From positions 1-43,187 of the forward strand of contig JAJYSY010000016.1 of the NCBI GenBank assembly GCA_021793375.1: 43,187 nt of DNA, given 5' to 3'. Each line of letters starts with the position of its first letter. Positions within the stretch are counted from its first letter, which is position 1. The notes beneath the pieces were generated by a model. The model was not told the origin of the DNA. It searched no databases and saw only the letters and a list, made by a program, of their open reading frames with translations. The position numbers were made by a program, and so were the translations under genes. Below, in pieces: positions 1-8,100 of this stretch. The DNA is from Bacteroidota bacterium. GTDB lineage: Bacteria; Bacteroidota; Bacteroidia; Flavobacteriales; Flavobacteriaceae.

Positions 1-234
1 TCTTTTTTAAAAATTTTCAAGTGGATATTTAGAAAAATCGGCTACAAACACATTATGAAATCCATTTTTATAAAGATATTCTGCTTCATAAGAATTTCCA
101 CTTCCGGGAATGAGAATTTTTAAATCTTTGTTTTCAAGCTGATCGATGTATTCTTTTATCGGAGTAGAAACATATCCAATATTCCAACCTGTTTTTCCTT
201 TTTTGTATTTATTACTCCAAAAAGATTCTTCCAT
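1..234 (-). pseudogene. TPMT-family methyltransferase, N-terminal part, probably frameshifted
   Basis: The visible 75 residues resemble the start of thiopurine S-methyltransferase-like SAM-dependent methyltransferases of Bacteroidota: an FWSNKYKKGKTGW opening, then motif I as ILIPGSGNSYEAEYL at about residues 40-54. The family is usually about 190-200 aa, but this frame stops at positions 7-9, just after LENF. The stop falls where a run of T meets a run of A on the coding strand. With one T fewer the frame would read LENFKKR, a natural continuation for the family. This suggests a frameshift, either real decay or a sequencing error in a homopolymer. The rest of the gene lies beyond the left edge, so the state of its 3' half cannot be judged. 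Confidence 0.55.
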
Positions 235-390
235 TTTTTATGATTTATCAATTCTTCCAAAGATAAAAATTGCAAACCATTTATTATAAATGAAAAATAA
301 AATTATTACAATATAATTTATATCATAAAATTGCTTGTCAAAAAATATTTTTACTCTAAATTGGCAGCCGAAAATTTAAAGTTATTTTGA

Positions 391-1542
391 TTGTCAAAAA
401 ATAAACACATCGGAATTATTGGCGGAGGAATAGCAGGGTTGACCGCCGGAATAATGCTTCAAAATCAAGGTTATAAAGTTAGTGTTTTTGAAGCTTCAGA
501 AAATATTCGCGGAATAGGAGCCGGAATTGGTTTGGCTGCTAATGCGATGAAGGCTTTTGAATATCTTAATTTGGCAGAAGAACTTAAACAAATCAGCAAT
601 GTTTTAGAAGATTTTAAAGTTTGTAATCCAAAAGGAGAAACTTTATTTGCTATAAATACAGCTAAAATCAGCGAAAATTTTCAAACTGAAAACTATGCTA
701 TTCATAGAGCAGACTTACATCAATATTTAGTAGATAAATTGGGAGAAGAAAAGATTTTCACCGGAAAAAAACTGAAAAATTTTAAACTCTTATCCCATCA
801 AGTAAATCTTAAATTTAAAGATAAATCAAATGTTATTGTTGATTTTGTAATTGGAGCAGATGGTGTAAATTCTAAAGTTAGAAGAATTTTATTGCCTGAA
901 TCAAAACCACAATATGCCGGATATTGGTGTTGGAGAGGAGTAGTGGATTATGAAAAAAAAGATTTTCATAAAAGCATGGCTGTATGGGGGAAAAAAGGAA
1001 GATTTGGAATTACTCCTTTAGGAAAAAATAAAGTGTATTGGTTTGCTTGTATAAACACAAAACTAAAAGGAAAAACAACTGAATTTACTCTGAAAGATTT
1101 ACAAAATCAATTCAGAAACTATACTTCTCCCATCCCGGAATTGTTGTCTTTAAGTCAAGAAAATGAACTTATAAGCGGTCCGATAATGGATATAAATCCT
1201 ATAAATCAATTTAAATTTGCTAAAATTTTATTAATCGGAGATGCAGCTCATGCCACCACCCCAAATATGGGGCAAGGTGCTTGTATGGCTATTGAAGATG
1301 TAGCAGTTTTACAAGAAGAATTAAAAAACAATGATTTGAAAACTGCCAGTTTTAATTTTGAAAAAAGAAGATTAAGCAGAACAAAATACATTATTAAAAA
1401 TTCCAGAAGAGCAGGAAAAATAGCACAAGCTGATCAGCAGTTTTTAATTGGATTAAGAAATAACATTTTTAAAACACTTCCTGAAAAAATAACACAATTT
1501 CCTTTAAAACGTTTGTATGAAGAAGATTTCATGAAATTTTAG
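391..1542 (+). CDS. FAD-dependent monooxygenase
   Basis: Class A flavoprotein monooxygenase of 383 aa, probably cytosolic, which would use NAD(P)H and O2 to hydroxylate a small substrate. It shows the three hallmarks of the family: the dinucleotide-binding GIIGGGIAGL at residues 8-17, the DG motif (IGADGVNSKVR, about residue 155) and the GD motif (LLIGDAAHATTP, about residue 282) followed by GQGACMAIEDV. The order resembles TetX, HpxO or salicylate hydroxylase-like enzymes. The substrate cannot be told from sequence. No ATG lies near the start; a TTG at 391 is the only in-frame start that keeps the Rossmann glycine motif close to the N terminus. It stands alone, divergent from the methyltransferase fragment. 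Confidence 0.85.
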   Translation: MSKNKHIGIIGGGIAGLTAGIMLQNQGYKVSVFEASENIRGIGAGIGLAANAMKAFEYLNLAEELKQISNVLEDFKVCNPKGETLFAINTAKISENFQTENYAIHRADLHQYLVDKLGEEKIFTGKKLKNFKLLSHQVNLKFKDKSNVIVDFVIGADGVNSKVRRILLPESKPQYAGYWCWRGVVDYEKKDFHKSMAVWGKKGRFGITPLGKNKVYWFACINTKLKGKTTEFTLKDLQNQFRNYTSPIPELLSLSQENELISGPIMDINPINQFKFAKILLIGDAAHATTPNMGQGACMAIEDVAVLQEELKNNDLKTASFNFEKRRLSRTKYIIKNSRRAGKIAQADQQFLIGLRNNIFKTLPEKITQFPLKRLYEEDFMKF

Positions 1543-1841
1543 ATGCTTTTTGTAACGCATGTTACTTTGTTATAAAAACAAGATAGAGATGTTTGCATTT
1601 CGAAAATAATTTTCGGAAAAAAAAAGAATTCTAAAAGAAAAATAAACTGAAAACTATTAATTTTTGTAAGTTTATTCGCTATAATTAAAGTTGTAATAAG
1701 TTGTTTGCTGTCAAGGAAATAAGTGAAAACTGATAATTAAACTTTCAACTTTATAAACAGCAAAACTTTATAAAAATATTGTAATTAATATAGCTTATCA
1801 ATTAGTATTAATTTTTAAGTTAGCCATAAAAAAGAAAAATT
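1543..1841. other. Non-coding gap upstream of the persulfide dioxygenase gene
   Basis: No coding potential is seen in these 299 bases. Two small palindromes are present: GTAAC-GCAT-GTTAC near the left end (listed separately) and CGAAAATAATTTTCG at 1601-1615. The rest is AT-rich leader sequence. No clear TAnnTTTG promoter element was found. Confidence 0.5.
1551..1566. promoter_or_regulatory. Candidate Crp/Fnr-family operator
   Basis: The sequence TGTAACGCATGTTACT is an inverted repeat with arms GTAAC/GTTAC and a 4-base centre. It resembles the TGTAA-N6-TTACA layout bound by Crp/Fnr-type regulators. It lies 276 bases before the persulfide dioxygenase ATG and just after the monooxygenase stop. 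Placing it in the sulfur operon's control region is inference; no regulator gene is in the window. Confidence 0.35.
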
Positions 1842-3242
1842 ATGTTTTTCAAACACATTTATGACGAAACCTTAGCTCAAGGGAGTTATTTAATTGGTTG
1901 TCAAGCAACCGGAGAAAGCATTGTAATTGATGCAAAAAGAGATATAGATACTTATCTTGAAATTGCCGAAAAAGAAAATCTGAAAATAACACATATCACA
2001 GAAACGCATATTCATGCAGATTATTTATCAGGATCAAGAGAATTGGCAGCAGTAACCCAAGCAGATTTATATTTGTCTGATGAAGGCGGAAAAGATTGGC
2101 AATATGAATTTCCACACAAAGGATTAAAAGAAGGAGATATTATTAAAGTAGGAAATCTTTCTTTAGAAGTAATTCACACTCCGGGGCACACTCCCGAAAG
2201 TATTAGTTTTTTATTGACAGATCACCCGGCAACAGATAAACCTACTATGGTTTTTACCGGAGATTTTGTTTTTGTCGGAGATATTGGTCGTCCTGATTTA
2301 TTAGAAGAAGCTGCAGGAATAAAAAACACTAAAGTTAAAGGAGCAGAAGATATGTTTGAATCTTTAAAAAAGTTTAGTGCTTTACCAGATTATGTTCAAG
2401 TTTGGCCGGCACACGGAGCAGGATCAGCTTGCGGAAAATCTTTAGGCGCAGTTCCCAATTCCACAGTGGGATATGAAGAAATTCAAAACTGGGCTTTTCA
2501 ATATAAAGATAAACAAGAATTTGTAGATTTATTACTTGAAGATCAACCTGAACCTCCAAAATATTTTGCAATGATGAAACACTTAAATAAAGTGAAAAGA
2601 CCATTGCTGATAGAAGTTCCTAAACATCCGAAATTATCTAAAGAAGAGTTTTTAACCGCTTATCACAGAGGAATAAAAGTAATTGACGCTCGTGTGAGAG
2701 ATGAATTTTTCAAAGGATTTTTGCCTAATACTTTAAATATTGAAGGCGGAAAATCTTTTTCTACTTGGATGGGTTGGCAACTTAATTATGAAGAACAATT
2801 TATGTTGATTGCTGACGAAAATCAAATGGAAGATCTTACGCGTAAATTGATGAGAATCGGCTTAGATAATATATATGGATTTTTTACCGATATAGAAAGT
2901 TTGGAAATTCCTTTAGAAAAAGCTGATCTTATTGAGTATGAAGAATTAAAAACTTATGTAGGAAGAGAAGATGTGCAAATTATTGATGTAAGAGGAAATG
3001 CAGAATATAAACTGAACAAAATTCCCGGAGCAGTTAATGTTTTTGTGGGAACAATTGCAGATAATCTGGATAAAATCGATAAAAGCAAACAATTGATTGT
3101 GCATTGTCAATCCGGAACAAGAACAACTGTTGCGTACTCTGTTTTAAAAAGAAATGGATTTGACAACATTAAAGTTTATAACGGTGGAATGATAGATTGG
3201 GAAGAAAATGAAAAAGCTAATCAAGAAAAAGCATTAGCTTAA
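1842..3242 (+). CDS. Persulfide dioxygenase-like MBL-fold protein fused to two rhodanese domains
   Basis: 466 aa. The N-terminal half is an ETHE1/sulfur dioxygenase-type metallo-beta-lactamase fold: THIHADYLSG (H56, H58, D60), HTPGHTPES (H112, H116), TGDFVFVGDIGRPDLL (D141) and VWPAHGAG (H191). Such enzymes oxidise glutathione or low-molecular-weight persulfides to sulfite. Two rhodanese repeats follow. The first (about residues 262-360) has lost the catalytic cysteine, with MLIADENQ where CxxG would stand. The second (about 370-460) keeps it in HCQSGTRT. A strong hairpin terminator follows, then a separate single-domain rhodanese gene in the same direction. Together they suggest sulfide/persulfide detoxification, possibly acting on bacillithiol persulfide, since bshC is present in this window; that link is inference. 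Confidence 0.88.
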   Translation: MFFKHIYDETLAQGSYLIGCQATGESIVIDAKRDIDTYLEIAEKENLKITHITETHIHADYLSGSRELAAVTQADLYLSDEGGKDWQYEFPHKGLKEGDIIKVGNLSLEVIHTPGHTPESISFLLTDHPATDKPTMVFTGDFVFVGDIGRPDLLEEAAGIKNTKVKGAEDMFESLKKFSALPDYVQVWPAHGAGSACGKSLGAVPNSTVGYEEIQNWAFQYKDKQEFVDLLLEDQPEPPKYFAMMKHLNKVKRPLLIEVPKHPKLSKEEFLTAYHRGIKVIDARVRDEFFKGFLPNTLNIEGGKSFSTWMGWQLNYEEQFMLIADENQMEDLTRKLMRIGLDNIYGFFTDIESLEIPLEKADLIEYEELKTYVGREDVQIIDVRGNAEYKLNKIPGAVNVFVGTIADNLDKIDKSKQLIVHCQSGTRTTVAYSVLKRNGFDNIKVYNGGMIDWEENEKANQEKALA

Positions 3243-3254
3243 TAATTTAAAAAC

Positions 3255-3290
3255 AACAAATCGGTTTGATGAAAAACCGATTTGTTTTCA
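3255..3290 (+). terminator. Rho-independent terminator
   Basis: A 13-bp stem (AACAAATCGGTTT pairing with AAACCGATTTGTT) with a short loop is followed by T-rich sequence. It starts 13 bases after the stop of the MBL-rhodanese gene. It sits just before the next rhodanese gene, so it may attenuate rather than fully end transcription. Confidence 0.75.
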
Positions 3291-3308
3291 TATTTAAAAA
3301 ACAAAAAA

Positions 3309-3635
3309 ATGTTTAATTTTTTAAGCAGATTACACATCATAAGCGATGATAAAAACGCTTTAGAAGAATATATAAAAAACAATGCAAAACTGATTGATGT
3401 TCGTATTGCAGAAGAATTATCTTCAGGAAAAGTAGCAGAAGCACTTCATATTCCTATGCAAGAAGTTCCGGGACATTTAGATAAGTTTGATAAAAAAGAA
3501 AACATTATTGTTTTTTGTAGAACAGGAAACAGAAGTGAACACGTAAAAGAGTTTTTATTAAATCACGGATTTGAAAATGTTTTGAATGGAGGTTCTTGGC
3601 AGCAAGTAGAAAAATTAATTCAAAAGAATAAATAA
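3309..3635 (+). CDS. Single-domain rhodanese-like sulfurtransferase
   Basis: 108 aa, one rhodanese domain with an intact active-site loop, FCRTGNRSEH, so the catalytic cysteine is present. The domain has the usual LIDVR-x-EE and HIPMQEV landmarks. I chose the ATG at 3309; the longer frame begins at a TTG inside the preceding terminator stem. The neighbouring persulfide dioxygenase suggests that it moves sulfane sulfur between thiols in the same pathway. It converges with the minus-strand membrane gene, leaving 8 bases between the stops. Confidence 0.85.
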   Translation: MFNFLSRLHIISDDKNALEEYIKNNAKLIDVRIAEELSSGKVAEALHIPMQEVPGHLDKFDKKENIIVFCRTGNRSEHVKEFLLNHGFENVLNGGSWQQVEKLIQKNK

Positions 3636-3643
3636 CTCTAATC

Positions 3644-4864
3644 TTATTTTTTTTGAATAAAAGCCAGCTTTAAATTCTTCATCAAAAGCCAACCCAAAGA
3701 AATTGGAAATAAACAACTCAATGCAGCCAAAATCTGATAATAATAAATTATTTGAGGTAATTTCAACCAAAATCCTATGGCGTGATAAAAGATTAAAATT
3801 TCTGTAGTAATAAAAGTAAAAAGAAAAAGATTGATAATAGATTTAGAAAATTTAATCATCTTAAAATAAGATAAGAAAATCCAAAGTATTGGTGTTACAA
3901 TTCCTAAAAACACCAAATGTAAATAACCAATCACAAAATCTTTAAACTCAAAAGCAAGATTGGCAAAATAAGGAATTCCGGAAATAAACTGCATCAACAC
4001 TCTGATTACCAATAAAAAAGCAGCAAATTTTATTAAGAAATAAGCATAAGAAGAAAATAGTTTTTTAATAGCTTTCTTTTTGGGTAAAAGCATTTTAAAA
4101 AACAGAAAAAAACCATAAAGCTGATAAACTGCTCCAATAATTCCCAAAGCATAAAAAATTGCCGGAGGATTTTTCCAAAGTACAGACAAGAAATAAGATA
4201 AAATTATTCCTGTATTTAAAATTACATAAAATCGCTCTTTTTTATGAGCAGAAAAAACAATTCGTTTTTTTTCTAAAATTCTAAATAAAACACTTAATAA
4301 ACTTAAGAAGAAAAATCCACTGTACAGAAAATGTAAAAAGAAATAAAGCGCATCATTAAACCAAAAGGAATCCACTCCAACTGTTGCGCTAATCGGTCCA
4401 ACTGTCCAAGTTCCAAGACTTGATATAATTAAATAAAACAATCCTGTTTTAGCTAATTTCCATGAAAAAGTTGATTTTAATCTTTTAGGAATATATTTTA
4501 TGATAAACCAAGAATACCAATAAGTAGTCAATAAATAAAGTGAAGAAAAAGCAATGGAATACAATCCATATCCTTGAATTGGAAAAGCGATCAACATTCC
4601 CAAAAAAGAGAGGTTTGCGATAAGAAAAATCCGGTTGTGTAGTTTTTTCTGATTGGATTTCTTTAAAAAGGTTTTATAAATCAACAAACTCAAACCTAAA
4701 TATAACCATCCTAAAAGTGCTACATGAGAATGGGTATGTAAAATATTTTCATAGTTAAAAAATGAAATCGGCGTAACAAAGAAAAACCTCAATAAAATTC
4801 CTAATAAAGAAACTATAAAGAAATAACCAAGAGCAGCAGTAGTATGTTTTTTTAAATTCAACAA
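3644..4864 (-). CDS. Polytopic membrane protein with conserved intramembrane histidines
   Basis: 406 aa with roughly 11-12 predicted hydrophobic helices. Histidines sit in or at the ends of helices: HTHSHVALLG (near residue 44), FLHFLYSGF (about 178), YLHLVFLG (about 316) and YHAIGFW (about 360). Paired histidines with a small-residue helix resemble heme-copper oxidase subunit I or NnrS-like folds, so a heme- or metal-binding membrane protein is a fair guess. The oxidase active-site signature as a whole is not evident. I cannot name a family. It is convergent with the rhodanese gene and divergent from tamB. Confidence 0.6.
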   Translation of the reverse strand: MLNLKKHTTAALGYFFIVSLLGILLRFFFVTPISFFNYENILHTHSHVALLGWLYLGLSLLIYKTFLKKSNQKKLHNRIFLIANLSFLGMLIAFPIQGYGLYSIAFSSLYLLTTYWYSWFIIKYIPKRLKSTFSWKLAKTGLFYLIISSLGTWTVGPISATVGVDSFWFNDALYFFLHFLYSGFFFLSLLSVLFRILEKKRIVFSAHKKERFYVILNTGIILSYFLSVLWKNPPAIFYALGIIGAVYQLYGFFLFFKMLLPKKKAIKKLFSSYAYFLIKFAAFLLVIRVLMQFISGIPYFANLAFEFKDFVIGYLHLVFLGIVTPILWIFLSYFKMIKFSKSIINLFLFTFITTEILIFYHAIGFWLKLPQIIYYYQILAALSCLFPISLGWLLMKNLKLAFIQKK

Positions 4865-5110
4865 ATTTTCAGAGCAGCTTTTACACTTTATTTATAATCA
4901 GTTTTTGAAAAAAGACAAATATCTTTATTATTTACTAAACACAGAATGATATTATTTAAAATATTAAAAACCGTAAAACCTGAAAAAAATTAAGAGAAAA
5001 CCAATAAAAACACAAAGAATTAAGATTTATAAGTATAAAACATTTTAAAAGAAAAAGATAGTCTATTAAATTTTAATATATTTAAATTTACAGAAAAATA
5101 AAACGCTAAC

Positions 5111-8100
5111 TTGACCAAGAAAAACACTACAGAAAACCAATCAAAAAACGAAAAAACCAAGCGAAAAAAACCTTGGTGGAAAAGAGTTTTTAAAATTGTT
5201 TTTAGAACAATTCTGTTGTTTATTATTCTTTTTGTTTTACTAATTCTTTTTATCAGAAGTCCGTGGGGGCAAAATATTATTGTGGGAGAAGCCACAAAAT
5301 ATATTTCCAAAAAAACACAAACTGAAGTCGGTATAGAAAAACTGTTTATCACCTTAAAAGGAAATGTAAATCTTGAAGGTTTATATGTAGAAGATCAACA
5401 AGGAGATACTTTGGTTTATTCAAAAGAATTAAAAATTGATATTCCTTTTATTCCAATCATAAAAGGACAACCTATAAGTTTAAATCACTTGTATTGGGAT
5501 GGATTAAAAGCAAATGTTTCCCGAAAAGATTCGTTGGAAGGATATAATTTTCAGTTTATTATAGATGCTTTTTCTTCCGAAGAACCTCAACCTGAAATAC
5601 AAGAAACTGAAAAAGAAAATCAGAATTTACCAAAAATAAATATAGGAAATATTGATTTTTCAAATTTCAACTTAAAGTTTGATGATGAAGTAATGGGAAT
5701 AAATGCCCAAATAGATTTGGGGAAATTCAAGTTTATAGGAAAAAATATAGATTTGAATAAAATGCAATACGAAGCAAGAGAAATTGCTTTAGAAAACACC
5801 AACCTGAGTTATATTCAAACAAAACCTTTTGCAGCAGTAGAAGACACCACAACCACCACACTTCCTTTTTTGAGTTTAGATAAATTAAAATTAAATAATG
5901 TCAAAGCTTTTTATCAATCCAAACCTGATGAAATGGAAGCTGAAGCAGATTTAAATGATTTTTTATTGGAATTGCCCAAAGCAGATTTGGCAAATCAAGA
6001 TGTAGAAATCAATCAATTATTGCTGCATAAATCTTTTCTGAAATTAAAACTTGAAGAAGAAAGCAAAGCTGAAGAAGAATTAAAAGAAACCGGGAAAAAA
6101 GTAGAGGAAAAAGTAGAAGAAGCTTTTGTTTTTGAATGGCCGGATTGGGAAATAAAAGTAAATACCATAGGTTTTGAAGAAAATCATTTGATTTATCAAA
6201 AAGGAGAAAAACCCACTTCTTTAAAAGAATTTAATCCGGATTATATCGATTTATCAGATTTTACTTTAGCAATTCATAATATAGAATTAACAAAAGATGA
6301 AAAAGCAAAAGCAGATTTTGAAAAATTATCTTTTCAAGAAAAAGATGGATTGGATTTAAAGCAAATAAGTTTTGGTTTAGATTTAAACAATACAGATTTA
6401 GCCATAGAAAATCTTCTTGTTGAAACTTCAAAAAACAAGTTGAATTCTCATCTTAAAATCACTTATGACTCTTTAAATGATTTAATCGACAAACCTGAAA
6501 AATCAAAACTTGATATAGATTTAAAAGATTTTTCGCTCAATCTGACAGAAGCATTTTATTTTGCTCCGGATTTAAGAACAAATGAATATTTTTATAAATT
6601 AAGCAGAAGAAAAACCTCCGGAAAACTCAAAGCTAAAGGGAGTTTAGCTCACTTGAATTTAACAAACTTAAATGTAAAATGGAGAAATACGCATCTTAAT
6701 ACTAAAGGAAAATTCAAGAACTTAACAGATCAAGATAATTTATATGCAGCGGTAGATTATTTTGTGTTAACCAGTAATCGCTCAGATGTTTTGCAATTTA
6801 TAGAAGAGGAAGACATCGGAATTTCAATTCCTGAAACTATTTATTTGCAAAGCAAATTACATGGAGGTTTAACAGATTTAAAAACCCAAACAGTTTTAAA
6901 AATTCCTGAAGGAGAAATCAATTTAGACGGAGGTTTTACCAATAAAGAATTTATTGCTTTTAATGCAGATTTGGATGTTATAGAATTTGATCTTGGAAAA
7001 CTTTTAGACAATCCTGAAATCGGAAAAATAGAGTTGAATTTAAAAACCCAAGGAGAAGGAAATACTATAGAAAAACTCACAGCAGATTTACATGCAGAGT
7101 TTCAAAAATTAGAATTTAATGATTATGATTTTTCCGCTTTAAAATTAGAAGGAAAATTGGTGGAAGGAGAAGGAAATATCCTCCTCAATTATTTGGATGA
7201 TAATTTGGATATGTCTTTAAATTCTAAAGTAAAATTGGATTCTTTATACCAAAAAGTAAGTGCAGATTTAGATGTTGTTAAAGCAGATTTGAATAAATTA
7301 AATTTAATTGATAAAGAAATCAAAACAAATTTATTTTTAATTGCCGATTTTGAAAATGACGATGGAAAAATGACTGTGGAAAGTCATTTAGCAGAAGGAA
7401 ATATTTCTTATGATAAGAAAACTTATATTCTCGGTCCTCTAAATATGGGAGGATTAATCCAAAAAGACAGTACTTCTTTTGCTTTAAACAGTAAAATATT
7501 AAGTGGTCAGTTGGCTGCAAATGCAGAACCTCAACAAATAGGAAAAGCTGTAGAAAGACAACTTAAAAGATATTTCAGAGATAGTTTACCTCCTATAGAT
7601 ACGCTTAGAAACCCGATAAAACTTCAAGCAGATATGCAGGTTTCTCCGCATCCGTTGCTGACAGATGTTTTTGTGCAAGGAATTGTGGAAATGGATACTT
7701 TAAAACTTGAAGCAGATTTTGATCAAGAAAAAGATTTTTTGTCTTCAAATATAAATTTATCTTATTTAAATTTTGAAAATAATATTATAGATAATTTATA
7801 TTTTGACATCAATTCCGCTAGGGATGTAGCGCAATTTGTTTTTGGTTTTGAAAACGTAGATGCCGGAAGTTTTGGAATGAACAGAACTTATTTGACAGGG
7901 GATTTAACAGAAGGAGTTCTCACTGCAAATTTCTTTTCTTTTGATAATAATAATGAGATATTTTATTCTTTCCACAGTGAAGTTTCCGGCAGAAAAAACG
8001 AAATGAAATTTCATTTGCTTCCTTACAACTTAACATTAAATAATGAAGATTGGGAAATTCCGGAAGACAATGAAATTGTAATCAAAGAAAAATCTATCGA

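Noticed and set aside
3282..3308. Longer rhodanese start at a TTG
   Set aside because: It would begin inside the 3' arm of a strong terminator hairpin; the ATG at 3309 fits the domain start.
5020..5352. 110-aa reading frame on the minus strand opposite the start of tamB
   Set aside because: Its composition mirrors the tamB frame and intergenic AT-rich DNA, with no recognisable domain or start signal.
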